Origin: Fragilaria crotonensis
Lineage: Eukaryota; Bacillariophyta; Fragilariophyceae; Fragilariales; Fragilariaceae
Assembly: GCA_022925895.1 (NCBI GenBank)
Contig: JAKSYS010000518.1
Coordinates: 1 to 44,739 of the forward strand
Direction: 5' to 3'
Length of the DNA: 44,739 nt
Shown here piece after piece: positions 21,387 through 34,000 of this stretch. Every line of letters begins with the position of its first letter. The stretch's first letter is position 1. The notes beneath the pieces were generated by a model. The model saw only the letters and a program-made list of their open reading frames with translations, ran no database searches and had not been told where the DNA came from. The position numbers and the translations under genes were made by a program.

Positions 21387-21883
21387 TGCGGGCGTCGTCA
21401 ATGGTGAATTTAAACGCAACCTAACCGACTGGTTTAGGTAACTCAGTTTCATCAAGTTCATATGTCCCTTGTGCAGAGAGGCGATTCCAGAGTTACTTGC
21501 CCTGGAGTCGTACTGTGGCGTAGAAATGCGAGCAACAGGGATTAGGGGTGAAGTTAATGTAGGGTCGAAGATCAACATGCGAAGGGGGACAAACGATCTG
21601 TGGAAAGTATGGGCAACAAGAGTATACGAATTAAAGGGATGAGGATTCACGATTGGTTGACCTTCCAGCATCTCCATATTTGCGCGTACCAGGTATGGTT
21701 TGATTCGCAATCGCCACGCTCCTTTTTTTGAATTTTTTGTGTCACGAACTGAACGAACCCAGTTCCCATGGCGAACGGCACCGCCGTGTTTCTCGCGCTG
21801 CCACGATGCCGAGAGTGGTGTTTTTCTTCTTTAGCTCACTTTTTTCGGCATCCCATCAACTTTCGTTGACGAACCCAGTGACC
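21387..21883. other. Intergenic spacer and putative 5' region
   Basis: Between two plus-strand genes. An in-frame ATG at 21806 is an alternative start for the downstream membrane protein; otherwise nothing is recognised. Confidence 0.4.
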
Positions 21884-24168
21884 ATGAACGCCCCTTTGCT
21901 TCATCGCCTCCCCAAACCACAACGTCTGTTTGTCCACCAAGACACCCTCGAGGAGATCACCAATCCCCAAAACTTCCAATTTCATCGGAGACTCAATGCG
22001 CCTGTTGCGAATAACGAGGTGATTGTCGACGCAGGAGGTATCTCCCCCATCGACCACAAACGAAGGCTATTTATGAAGGAACTCCCCCACTACATCAGGC
22101 AAAGCACAGAAGATGCTGTGAATCTCCCCTTCAGGCATCGCACGGCTGGCGCGATCTCGCACTCCTGATTCTCTTCGGGCACATCGTAGGGGCGGCACTC
22201 CCCCAAATCACATTGCTTTTCCTTCCATTGCCCTCTGTCAATGCCGGCCTCGATGGCAATCGCCTTTTCGTGTACGGAGTGATGACATTCTACGAGCTAA
22301 TGATAACGAGTGCTTTCGTTGCAACTTTCTATCTTGCTATGTCGCAAGGGAGTATCCCTCTCCATGTCCGAATTGCGGCGGTTGCCACTGGAGTCAGCGT
22401 TGCGAAGCTGTTCGACGCTTTTATTGCCGAGTGCTGGTTCATGTCGAAGCAAGCAATTTTTCCGATCCCGTTCTCGATCATTGGCTCAGTCAGTGTGGCT
22501 CTTCCATTTGCATTTGCAACAATCTACGTGATGCTTCCGAACAAGGCTGAAATCGCGACGCGACAGAAGTTCTGGCGTTGCTTGTTGCTCATTGTTTCGA
22601 TAATTGTCTCAATAGACATCGCCATCCTATGGGCTGTCGTCCTTGTTATCCTCCGAGGAAGCAAGTGGCAAAAAGCATGGGCATTCGCGTTTGAGATTCT
22701 CAAGATTTTCTGCAGAAACATTCTGGTTGGACAAATTGCCTTGAGAGTCAATCCAAAGAAACTCGTCGCTTTGCAGTTTGTCGTCGAAATCATTTTCACT
22801 GGCACACAGATCACATCCCTTGCCTACATTCAGGGACTTGCTTCCTTCTTGGTGTTGCTCGTGTCCACACCATTGTCTCTTTTCTTCCGGTACTACGCAG
22901 GACATGACCGACTAATGATCCTTCTGTGCTACTCGTCGAAGAAGGCTATTCGTAACGCAATTGGAGACACACGTAACGATGAAACTGTTCAACAGCATTT
23001 TGGGAGCAACCATGTGCTTCAAGTGGCATCTGGCTTGATCACGATGTCTCGGTCGCAAGTGCATGTCTTCGGTATGGCGCTTGAACAAGCGCAGGGAAAA
23101 CCACAATTGCATGCAGATTGGTCTGAACGTGCAATTGAGCGAATAGGGGGAGATAATAAGGGAATTGAGAGGACCGTAAATGAGGATGTTGACGACGAAG
23201 AGTGCCCTACTGAAAGGCTGGCCGTTGACGATTGTGCTTCACACACTTCAGACATCGAAAGCTACAGTGACGCCGTCAGCGTTGAGGTGGAATCAGCCGC
23301 TGAGAAGGATTTAATGCCAGTTGTACACGACGTTGACGACGGGTTGTCACATGAAAGAGACGACCATGCCGGAGCTTCGAAGTGCGACTGTGCTGTTGTA
23401 TCGTACTCAAGCCCCATCACGAGGGACGGAGAGAGTACTACCGAAGCAGAATCTGCATCTGAAGATGACGCTCTTCACATGATGGAGCAAGGCCAATCCG
23501 TCATCGACGAAATGGAACTGTCATATGGAGGCGATTCTTCCAGAGCGATTCAAGACTGTGGCGAGTCAGTCAATGGTGTCGAACCACTCGAGTCATGCGA
23601 CTCCCATTTTTCTCTTTCACACACGGTTCGAGCTGAATCGGAGGAAGAACAACGCAGACTTTACCGAGAGTATCTTATGGCTCCCATCGAGGAAGCAGAG
23701 CACGTGGAGGAGAGCCCTGACCAACGGCAATTATACAACACCGTCGATGCCGTTGGATCAGAACTCCTGGCAACCATCATTCGTGTGCAGTTCTTGATAG
23801 CCATTGTTCTTGGACGAAGCCTTCCAATACGAAAACATGTGAACCACACATATGACGTGCCAGATGTGCCTTGGCGCAATGGAATAATCTACGGCTGGGT
23901 GCTTGTCATAGTGAACGTTCTTATGATTGCCTTCTTTTCGAGAGCATTCCGCGGGCATGAGGGCGATCGAAAGCTGACCATGAGTGGCATCGTGTCGTAT
24001 GTTTTTCGAAACAATTTTTGGATCATATTTCTGTGGCTCGCAGCATCCGGTATCCTTGCCAACTTTGTTCGAATCAATCATTTTGGAGCCGATTTTTCGT
24101 TCGAGTTCGTGTGGCTTTTGTGCCGATCTCCAGGAGAGATGGCATGGCCAGGGTGTGTGATAAATTGA
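21884..24168 (+). CDS. Polytopic membrane protein of unknown family
   Basis: The start at 21884 (context ACCATGA) is preferred; an ATG at 21806 is possible. The N-terminal frame reads RLFVHQDTLEEITNPQNFQF ... RRLFMKELPHYIRQ, then the coding signal moves to another frame (SHGWRDLALLILFGHIVG) that continues to 24168. The change is either a 116-nt GT-AG intron (22019-22134) or a small frameshift near 22115-22134; the first 100 nt of the putative intron look coding, which favours a frameshift. Six or seven hydrophobic helices lie between 22150 and 22900, then a long acidic Ser/Glu/Asp-rich loop (about 23100-23750), then two more helices (IIYGWVLVIVNVLMIAFFSR, WIIFLWLAASGILANFV). I recognise no transporter or receptor signature. 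The acidic insert between membrane blocks is probably cytosolic and disordered. Confidence 0.65.
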
Positions 24169-24299
24169 TCGATGACACGTTGCAGGCTAGAAAGTCAAGG
24201 TGTTCCCCTTTGTTTAGGGTGACAAGATAGATGATCTAAGCCACCCTCACCGCCAGATACAGCATTCCTTCGTCGTCCCCGAGCATTGTATGTTCATAG

Positions 24300-24660
24300 C
24301 ATTGTAGCAGTACTACAAGTACCTGGTACCTGCCATCGTGTTCTCACATCACTCGTATGACATAATCTCGCAAGTCATAAAACGTCCTACTACTACCGGT
24401 AGTAGGTACCGGCAGTATGCATACACCAAACACGGAGTAGCTGGTACTGCATACCAGTACTCTACTACAGTGGGCTTAAAGCTCAACGCTCAACTACGAC
24501 AGTATGTTAGCCAAATTACGGGTGCTGGTAATACTGTACTGGAGTAATCAGTAATCCAGAACACCGATCTCCGCAACCCGCAGCAAGGGTATGGGATACT
24601 GTACTGTTGTACCTGGTACTACGGAGTACAGTGGAGGGCGAGTACCAGATAGACCAGTAC
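24300..24660. repeat. GTAC-rich palindromic island
   Basis: Repeated GTAC palindromes such as ACAAGTACCTGGTACCTGCC and GTACCGGTACAAC fill the spacer between the membrane protein and the TTL-family gene. The spacer 24169-24817 holds no supported gene. Confidence 0.65.
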
Positions 24661-24817
24661 CGGTACAACTGACATCCAGTGCAACGATATGACAGTGCAA
24701 CAGTGCGCGTGGACAACGCAACAGGCAACACACATCAGACACGATTCGGGCGACAATGACAAACAATGACGACTCAGTAACTCAGGGTGGTAACAACGAC
24801 AACCACAACTTGAGATA

Positions 24818-26468
24818 ATGAAGAGACGCGTCAATCGACCGCAGGAGTCTGTCGCGCTTAATCATGGAGCAACTGGCGTCTATCAACGGAATGACAGAAG
24901 TAACGCTACCATAAAGTATCTCGCAACACACGGCCTCAAAGTTGCAGCCATAACCATTGTCGCCGTCCTACTTGTGGCCTTCAAAAACCCTACCTCAACG
25001 CGCCGAAGCAGACTCCATATAGGCCCACCTTCTGGTTTCGTGGTACGCCCCACCAAAAAGGAGCGATACACTCGCGTGCCTGAAACCTGTAAACGCACCT
25101 TTCACATCCCAGCCAGTGCCGACTTTCGTCTTCCCGTCATTCGCGCCCTGCGAAGTCTCGGTTGGAGGATGGCGACAAACGAGCAGACGGCGCACCTTAT
25201 TTGGGACAAATTTGTTCAGAGAAAGCGATACTCTGCTTTGCATCCCTGGCAACGATACAATCATATTCCAGGCTTTGAAAGCTGGGATCGAAAGGACTTG
25301 TTTGTGAAAGGATTTCAGGACTATCGAACACGACATCCAGAAAAGTCACTCTACTTTTTACCAGAAACCTACATATTGGGAACGGAAGAGGGTCAATTGG
25401 CATTTGAAGAACGTCTAGAAAACGGAGGGTTGAAACAGCCGTGGGTTTTGAAGGTAGGTTAAGGGCCTTGTAACTTTCTAAGTTGCTCTTGCTACACTGG
25501 GCCCTCACCTGTCTCGTCAGATTCCTAGCGTCAACAACGGTAGAGGTATTGAGATGCTGGGTGGTGATTCACGTGGACTTCATAACGTCGTCGAGCGAGT
25601 CCGGTCCGAGATTGAGGCTCTGGCCAAGAACGAAACGCTGGATCAAGACGAAACCATTGGTGAATCTTCTGGACTTCCGCAGTCGCCTGAGGAGGAAAAG
25701 CGTTTGAGAAGGGGTAAATCCAAATGGATTAAGAAAAAGTACAGTAGCTACGTCATCCAGACGTTCATTTGTAATGAATTGACATGGACCGGGAACCGCA
25801 AGTTCGACTTTCGCATGTGGTGGATGGTGGCGTCAATCGACCCCCTCATCGTGCTTTACGCGGACGGCTACGCACGAATCGGCAATTCAGTCTACGACGA
25901 GACCGACTTCAGTGACACCTCAAAGCAGCTCACGGCAATGACAAACCTCGCAGGCGAGCTCAAGGGGACTATGGACGAGGTGAAAGAGGTTGTATACCAA
26001 CACTACTATCGCAATTATGGCGTGCTTAGCAAGAGGTTCAAAGGGGACCCCGTTCAGCATGTGCGCAATCAAATGATGGAAGCAATTGCGGAGACTGTGG
26101 CTGCTTTCAAAGAGAAAACATTTGGCAACGACAAAGGAGCCCGGTTTTCACCCGAGAATGGCATATCACTCTACGGCGCCGATTTCGTGTTGGACAACAA
26201 CTTGGATGTTTGGTACTTGGAATCTCAAGCTGGGCCTGGATTGATTGAAGACTACGATTTTCGCGTTGCTATGCATCGTCAGTACCTCAGAACCATGTTC
26301 ACAGTAATGGAGGAGATTCAGGACAAGATAGAGGCCAATCCAAATGCCAGTGTCCTGCCGTTAAACGCCGATATCGAAGGTTGGGACATCATATATGCCG
26401 GAGATTGGATGTACCAGTACAAGGAGTATGAAAGAGGGCCACCAGTGCAAACATGTAGCATCACTTAG
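24818..26468 (+). CDS. Membrane-anchored tubulin-tyrosine-ligase family protein
   Basis: Two exons, 24818-25453 and 25521-26468 (67-nt intron, phase 0), give 527 residues. A single hydrophobic segment at about 40-55 (LKVAAITIVAVLLVAF) without a cleavage site suggests a type II anchor with the enzyme in a lumenal compartment, unusual for a tubulin enzyme. The rest is a TTL-type ATP-grasp fold: PSVNNGRGIEML (about 214-225), YVIQTFICNELTWTGNRKFD (about 288-307), FRMWWMVASIDPLIVLYADG, LYGADFVLDNN (D433) and VWYLESQAGPGL (about 442-453). The usual E-V-N-x-S-P motif is replaced by E-S-Q-A-G-P: E446 is kept but the metal-binding Asn is Gln448. Family members ligate Tyr, Glu or Gly to proteins; here the substrate is unknown and activity is uncertain because of the Gln. 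Confidence 0.85.
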
Positions 26469-27763
26469 GTCAATGACGGTGTTTCAAAGAGTCGATCGCG
26501 CCACATGGAGGAACGCATGGCAATAAAATCCTAGTTCTAACCTTCAATCGCTGACCCCGTCACGTTTGTCCTTGTCGAGTAGCTTTCCAAGCATACAAAC
26601 ATATCCTGGATCTTTCACAAGACGCAGATGCCAGGAGTATCGCATTTGCCTGCACTATATCTTTGGGTATGACTTGCACATGTGACGTCATGTATTTGGT
26701 CAGTGATCATGACTATGTTTAGCAGCAACACGTCAATCTCTTTGTAGACAGGGAGACGCGTGACCAGATTAATTGATTCTGGGGAAGGAAGTGGTATTAT
26801 CCAACATGCCGACGACTGCACTAAGATGCTGATAAAGATTGATATTGACCCCCCCCCCCCACTTCGGGGCACATCAACTGGTAGTACGACGCAAGAGACG
26901 ATGGCGCTGTGGAAAAATCGATGTTACGAATTACCGCAGAAATTCCAGGCTCGGCACGACTGCAAGGAAATCGCCCGATCAAGACATAACTTAGCGCCTG
27001 TGAGCCAAAACCTTTGCCCTTGGCCTTGATAGGGATGATTCCTTGTCGACAAGAGGAAGCGAATGCCATGTTTACGAAAAGATTTTATGGCAAAGAACTG
27101 GTCACACGTGACCACAATTTCAAAACGCAAGAATCGATGCGCCATCATTAAATCTTCTGTTCGGCAGTTGTTCCACTAGAAGCAGTGTCTAGCATGGGAG
27201 CACTCCCGCGTAGAGGGTTCTCATCGTAACCAGCAAGGAATGGGATTCGAAACCATTCTGGAACCCGCTACTAGGCACTTTTGCCGTGGGCGTTAGTGGA
27301 AGCGTCCAACTAATAAGGAGAAGGACCTTCCATTAAGGGAACCCAAGTCTAAGTTTTAGATGTGCGGCTGGTTCCATTCTGCAACATGCGATCTTCCGTT
27401 TGACCTGTGTTCAAGTGGAAGCATTTGACAATCGTCGAGACAAACTTTGCACCTCGCAAGCTCCAATAGTAAAGCGGCAAAGGGGCGCAGTCGTGCCTTT
27501 GTGGAAGTCCCAACTAGAAGAAACCCAGGCATTTCCCGTCACGGAAAAGGGAAGTGCAGGTGAAGATGGGACATTGCTTCGACGGAAGGTCGAAGCACGG
27601 AGAGTCCCGAGCTTTGGGTGTTAGGTGGATACCGAGCAACTCGTAGACTCATAGTCAAGCTACGAGCATCCCACTAACCTCCCATGACGGCAATCTCAGC
27701 CAACAGATCACAATTCGATTTGAAGACAAAGCAATAGGCTCATTCATCCATCACAATCGCAAA
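26469..27763. other. Intergenic, no gene seen
   Basis: Contains a C12 homopolymer at 26849-26860 and several short open frames with no recognisable domain. A tRNA-like T-loop string near 27243-27253 lacks matching arms. Nothing else is supported. Confidence 0.45.
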
Positions 27764-28988
27764 ATGAAACTACTTCTGGTTCTTCTTTCGACATTGGCCT
27801 TTGCCGCTGCCAAGAAGTCTTCCTTGCGAAGCGCTGATGACATGGTTGTGACCGTCCAAGAGACCCACTACACATTCGACGTCGACGCGGACATTGAACC
27901 CGAGGCATCCGCAGCAGTCGACGACTTCGTGTCTGCTTGTCTCACCAAATCCTTCAATACCATCCACGATCCCAAACAGTATCGTGTCATCGCCGTCGAC
28001 GTCGAGAGTGAAATCGTCGTCCCTGATTCCAACAACTTCGCCACGAGTGTCGCTGCCGCACCGACGAGGAGCTGTAAGTACCTCAGATGCATCCTGCTAC
28101 GAGTAAAATTCATGGCCATCAGCGTGTCTCACAAAGTTCCTGATTTCCTTCCTTGTCACTCCCAGGGAGCCCATTCCGCTACGGATACTGGGGCGATCTC
28201 TGGACTGTCTCGTGCCGCTACTGCAACCCCGACTTGCTCACATCGGAACATGACTACCCAGCCTGGGAGGAAGCGTTCTGTACTTGCCTTCAAGGATCGT
28301 CCGATGAAGTCATCGCGACAGCAACCATGTGTCACATTGAACGCTCTGATCATGCCGTCGAGGATGTCATCTTAGACAGTAAAGTTGTCGACGCTGCAAC
28401 AGGGAATGACATGGTTGTGACCGTCCAAGAGACACACTACACGTTCGACGTCGACGCGGATATTGAACCCGATGCATCTGCAGCAGTCGACGACTTCGTG
28501 TCTACTTGTCTCACCAAATCCTTCAATGCCATCCACGATCCCAAACAGTATCGTGTCATCGCCGTCGACGTCGAGAGTGAAATCGTCGTCCCTGATTCCA
28601 ACAATTTCGCAGCGAGCGTGCCTGCAGCACCAACTAGGAGCTGTAAGTATCTCAGATGCATCCTGCTACGAGTACACTCTGCTTGCACAGCATGGCCATC
28701 AGTATGTCTCACAAAGATCCTGATTTATTTCCTTCTCACGCACAGGAGCCCTTCCGCTACGGATACTGGGGCGATCTCTGGACTGTCTCCTGCCGCTACT
28801 GTAACCCTGACTTGCTCACATCGGAACACGATTACCCAGCCTGGGAGGAAGGGTTCTGTACTTGTCTCCAAGGATCGTCCGATGAAGTCATCGCGACAGC
28901 CACCATGTGTCACATTGATCGTCCAGATGATTCCACAACTGATATTGTTGCCGCCAACATGGGCGAAACGTCGACAAAGTTCGCTTAG
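27764..28988 (+). CDS. Small secreted protein, internally duplicated
   Basis: The ATG at 27764 opens a signal peptide (MKLLLVLLSTLAFAAA). Two nearly identical units follow, about 569 bp apart. Each has a segment with VVTVQETHYTFDVDADIEPE, DDFVSACLTKSF and AVDVESEIVVPDS, an intron, and a Cys-rich segment (YGYWGDLWTVSCRYCNPDLL ... FCTCLQGSSDEV ... MCHI). Unit 1 splices cleanly: exon 27764-28073, GTAAGT donor, acceptor CCCAG, next exon from 28166, reading RSWSPFRYG. Unit 2 keeps the donor at about 28643 and acceptor CACAG|GAGCCC at 28745, but its second exon is two bases shorter at the junction, so the same splice gives AGC-TGA, a stop. The downstream frame to the TAG at 28986-28988 is otherwise intact. 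The family is not recognised. Extracellular or cell-wall location is inferred from the signal peptide and Cys pattern. Confidence 0.7.
27838..28970. repeat. Tandem duplication, unit about 569 bp
   Basis: The block beginning GACATGGTTGTGACCGTCC recurs at 28407, and both exons and the intron of each unit align. Near-identity of the coding parts indicates a recent duplication; the intron is more diverged, with a CTCTGCTTGCACAG-type insertion in unit 2. Confidence 0.85.
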
Positions 28989-29839
28989 TACACAGTACAG
29001 AATTGGTTGGAGCCGTGTGCTCTCATTTTAGAAAATGATCGAGCTGGATTCATGTGGTCCTCATTTGTCAATTGAACTGGTCGTCAAGGCTATATAATGT
29101 CTGACAAATAACAGGACAACATAATGCATAACTCTCATCTCCTCACTATCCTGGGTGTTCATTTGTCTGACAGTCGCATTGTACAATCATCGTCGTGCCA
29201 GTAGTTCTAACCGCCGAGTGCAACACCTACAGTAAAAGTCTTCGAATGATATCATGTTCTTGAACACGCGTCACTCCTTGGAAATTTTTGGAAAGACTGC
29301 TCTCCTGAATTGTGGAACGAGCAGTAGTCGAAACGTCAGTAAGAGAAAGGCGGAGTTATGTCCACGTGTCGCCAATGACCGTTGACAAGTTATCATAACA
29401 ACATTGGGCGTTCTAACATCTGGCACCCTCTCAACTCTCAACCCACTCAACTGGCATTTCGACTTTCGACCATAGACGTCACGGCTTCAGGAGTCGTACG
29501 GATCAGAGATGTCTCCTTGCCCAGTCATTCGTTTCGATCTGTGCACATCACACTGACGAAAACAACCGTGTTGTGCGTTCGACGCACTTCACAAGGTATC
29601 TGTAGTTACTGCGGTAGTTAGAATTACTAATAAAATAAGTAATATATGGTGCAGGTTCTGAGCATGAAGTCATTCATCGACACTTTGGTTAGAATTGTCG
29701 ATTTTGACGTCCGGCATAGTACTGTAACATGCACGTTGACTCGTAGTACCACCTAGCTAGTAGTTGAGACTTTGTGAATCATGTCCAATGTCCAATGTCA
29801 AGTTATACTTCACTCTCCGAGAACGACGAAGTCATAGGT

Positions 29840-30069
29840 GGGAGCCCGTGTATGTCCCCTAATCAAGCCGGCCATGACCTGCAGTAGTGTACGGGAGTAC
29901 TGAATTCTACTCAGTACTGGTACAGTGTACGGTGTTTCCATCCTCAGAGGTGCAGACTGAGATTCGTAGGTAAAGTTGATGTGTAACTAAATTTGCAATA
30001 TATAATTTGTAAAGTTGATTTTTTTAGAAAAGCTCGATCGGCTCGATTAGGGGACATACACGGCCTCCC
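29840..30069. repeat. Short foldback element, 31-bp inverted arms
   Basis: Arms at 29840-29870 and 30039-30069 are reverse complements at 29 of 31 positions and share GTGTATGTCCCCTAATC. The 168-bp interior is AT-rich with GTAC sites and no ORF. No target duplication is clear. Confidence 0.7.
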
Positions 30070-30310
30070 ATTAAAATTAAACTCCATTGGGATTGCCCTG
30101 TTTTTTAGTTATAACTCTTCATATAGAGCTTATCCTACTAAAACATACCCGCTCAGGTTTGACTTTCTGTCGTACAATGTACTGGAGTGCTCCAGTAGCA
30201 ACGACACTACCACAGACTCGATGACCAAAGGAGGGGTATTGTATGAGCATACTTTGTACTGGTCCTAAGGACTCGTTCGCTGGTACTACAGTACATGTAC
30301 CAGGGTACGC
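29880..30310. repeat. GTAC-rich palindromic island
   Basis: GTAC clusters at about 29880-29935 and 30170-30310 (for example TACTACAGTACATGTACCAG), overlapping the foldback element. No gene. Confidence 0.55.
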
Positions 30311-31088
30311 CCAGACTCCGCGCTCCTGCTGACCTGGCAACTCAAGTTCTCCGAACTTGCTGAGTACAAGAACCTGCTATGTTCATACACATATAATCGT
30401 GAAATTTATGATCGACTAACTTACGATAGTACTGACTACTAGAAGTACTGGCAGAACCGAGTATGTCATACGACTACCTGTTTTGAGGACTGCAGAACGT
30501 AGCACATGAATAATAAATGCAGTTGTACTGGTACAATTATTACAAGAACGAGGTATTCGGAGTACGGTTTGCACGTCGAAAGACTGAAAATCTATGCTAC
30601 GGGGTGGTTTATGGTCTTTTGATGATGGATCATGGATCAGACATTGTCACATCGGGACATAATCGCAAGTGGGGACATCGACATGTTTCAGAGTGGACGG
30701 AATAATTGTACCTTGTCATAGTATTTTTCTGCTTGCGGTACTTCCTGCTTTCGACCAAAAGTTGTTCGTATTGCTTTTTAGAGGAATCTTGCGTTCCTGT
30801 ATCATATGCACATAATAGGTTTGCATGTCTACTAGTACCAGGGACAGTCGTAAACTCAACACACGACACCATACTCGTACCCGTTCAAAGGCCGCTTGCT
30901 TCTTCGGTTTACGAACACCTCGTGTTAATCGCTCTACACTTCGAATATTCCAGTACATCGAGTAAACCGCATGTTGTTTTCCGCTCATCCGAAACAACGC
31001 AGCTCCACGTCAATTATTAAGGCTATAGTACGCATCAGATTGATCAGTTCAACAGCTACACCCTATCACTCCCCAGGCAGAACAACAG

Positions 31089-34000
31089 ATGATGAGAGCC
31101 GTTGGCCTGGCGTTGTTGAGTATTTCAGTGTCTCAAGCAATCTACGACCTTGACTACTTCGACAACTTGCGCAGAAATGGAAATGAAAGTAATGTTACAG
31201 CCATTAAATCTCCGTCAAATACTGAACGCCTCTGGAATGTGACCTTAGACAATGGTGACACGTTTAATTTGGCGCAATTTTCTGTGTTCCTACCCTTCAG
31301 TGACGGAACCAATATTCGCGACGCTGCTGGAAACGAAATGGCAGCGGCACTCATGGCCGTTCACCATTTCAACAACCCTGAACTCTCTCCCCATTTGGCA
31401 CTCACTGAAGATCTCGAGGCCATCGCAGATTGCAAAATTAAGTTGACTGCTGACTTTCACGATACTCGTTACAGCCCCATTGATACCACCCGTCTCTTCA
31501 CCAATATTCTTCAACGTGAAAATGTCTTCCAAGAACCTGCACCATCCGGGGTCATTGGAGCATACCGCTCGGCTGTGACATCCCCGCTAGCCATTCTGAC
31601 TGGTGTCAATGGCATTCCCCAAGTCAGTCATGCTTCTACATCCACTGATTTTGATGTCAAGGAACAATACCCCTACTTTGGGAGAACTGTTACTTCTTCA
31701 ACCGGTGAAGCAGCAGTACTAGTACAACTCTTTCAGAGTCTCGGCTCCACGCATGTCGGGGTCCTCTTTGTCACCGATGCTTTTGGAAGCGCGCTCCAAA
31801 AAGCATTTCAGGATGCCGCGTCCGAGGCATCCATTGTTACCGACTCTGTGGCCTTTTCGTACTCGGCGGATCTCTCTGGCGATGAGATCCCAAACGCTGT
31901 TGCCTCTCTCAAAGGAACTCAATTTCGTCACCTTTTAATCATTTCCTTTGAACTTCACTATGACACTATCATGACGGCGGCGTACGACCAGGGATTGGTG
32001 GGCGATGACTATTTGTGGATTTTCGATGGCATGGATTATATCACATTTCACCGTAATTTGACTTACCCCGAAGGTACGTGCATTTTGTTTTTGGAATCCT
32101 GCGTGCTTTACTTTCACCATAGAATTGCGTCGCAAACTATCGCAACCCGCGCTAAATCTCGCTTTATCTCCTTTCAGGTTCCCCACTTGCCAAGGCAACT
32201 AGCGGCGTCGGAATCTTCAATATGCAAGGCGGACTTCGACCTGAGATTCGTTTCCCGATGTGGACACCGTGCCCCTCGAGGAAAATCCAACTACGTCATT
32301 CGAATTATTCCGCACGGCCTGGCGAAAGACCGTTGAAGACGACGCCTTCACTGAGTATGCCCGAAGCCGCGTGCCAACGACTCTGGCCAATATCACGGGT
32401 TTCGATCCAGATTTCCTAATCAGCGAAGAAGGCGCAGGTTTGGCGCCTTTTGTATATGATGCCGTGACGGGCCTTGCATTATCCTACTGCCGTGCCGCCA
32501 ACGCTGCTAATGCCTCGGTCAACTTTGAATTCGACGGAGCAGACGTGTTTGCGGAGTTTTCCATTCTTGACATTAACGGCGCATCCGGCAACGTGGAGAT
32601 AATTGAGGAAACGGGTACGAGGAATTTCACAACTGTGCGTTTTATGCTGTTTAATGTTCAGCCCTATGAGGTTGATGATAATGGCATTCAAAGCTACAAA
32701 ATGGTTCCTGTCAAGTTCTATGATAATGAGTGGAGCGTGGTCGAAGGTCGAGATTATGTCTATGCTGAGGGAGGCACCGCTACGCCCTCGTCCCTCCCTC
32801 CTCCGCAAATGGAATATAATTACATTGGTGAAACTGGCCGTGCGGTCGGTTATACCTTGATGGGCATTGTCATCCTTGGATCGTGCGCCGCGTTTGTCTG
32901 GATGATCTTTTACCGAAACGAGCGCGCGATCCGGTCGTCCCAGCCACTTTTCCTCTTCATGGTAGCCTTTGGTTCGTTGGTGATGGCGTCATGCATTATT
33001 CCTCTTAGTGTTGAAGAGCCTGTTCCGGAGAGCGGCCTGGATGCTGCGTGTATGGCAGCTCCTTGGTTGTATGTGTCAGGAGCTGTCATTGCCTTTAGCT
33101 CTCTCCTCGCTAAAACTCGAGGTGTTCGCCATGTACGTCTGCCACCAATGTTTGCATTGCTCGGTCTTCCGCGGTTACTCACATGTTTCTTGCTGTACAG
33201 GCCTACATGAACCCCAACCTCGATTTCATTCACGTCACCACTTTCGACATTCTTGGAACTTTTTTTGTTCTTTTCATGGCGAACTTTATTGTTATGATTA
33301 CGTGGCAATTGGTCGCTCCTTTGGAGTGGACTCGGGTGGATCGCGATTCAACCGACGTCTTTGATCGTGCAGTGGAATCTTACGGTCTTTGCACGAATGA
33401 TGGTGCTCTTCCTTTCGTTGTCGTCATTGTGATAATGAATATTGGAGTCCTCATTGTTGCCAACTGGTGGGCATACCAGGCTCGCAACATTGAGACTGAG
33501 TACCACGAGAGTCGCTACATTGGAATCGCCATGGCATCTATTTTGCAGGCGTGGGGCATGGGAATTCCAATCCTGATTGTCGTTTGGGACAACCCTCAAG
33601 CCAAGTTCTTTGTTGAGGCTGGTATTATCTTCGTTACCGCCTTGGCAGTGCTGCTCCTAATCTTCATTCCCAAGATTCTTGCCGTTCGCTCTGACCGTGC
33701 CAAGGATGCGGAGGAGAAGAAGCGTCATAACGCCGCCACCACGACCACCAGCACATCGCAAGACCGCAAGAAGGAAGACGTTGAAGAGCGCTCGAGGTCG
33801 AAGTCCGCTGAAGGGGACAGTGACAAGGAGGATAGCATCGCAGATTATGCAGAAATACTCCAAGCGTCTCAAGATATGACTGCGGCCGCTGCGGAGGTAG
33901 CTCAGGGCATGCAAGGAAGTTCGTCCTCAAATGAATCCATATCAGGAGAGGAGGATGCACATGCGCAAGGAACAGAGTCGCCATCGACCGGGTCAAGACG

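Larger units (their letters stand above)
28989..31088. other. Intergenic repeat-bearing region
   Basis: No supported gene in 2.1 kb. It holds the inverted repeat at 29840-30069 and a GTAC island. Short open frames at 29382-29621, 29993-30268 and 30517-31020 show no domain. Confidence 0.45.

Noticed and set aside
21728-21883. Upstream extension of the membrane protein from 21728
   Set aside because: The first codon is TTG; in-frame ATGs at 21806 and 21884 are better starts.
26760-27029. Plus-strand ORF across the C12 run
   Set aside because: It has a homopolymer inside, no domain, and comparable frames on the opposite strand.
27221-27275. tRNA-like T-loop (TTCGAA context)
   Set aside because: The T stem has a mismatch, and no acceptor, D or anticodon arms could be found at the right distances.
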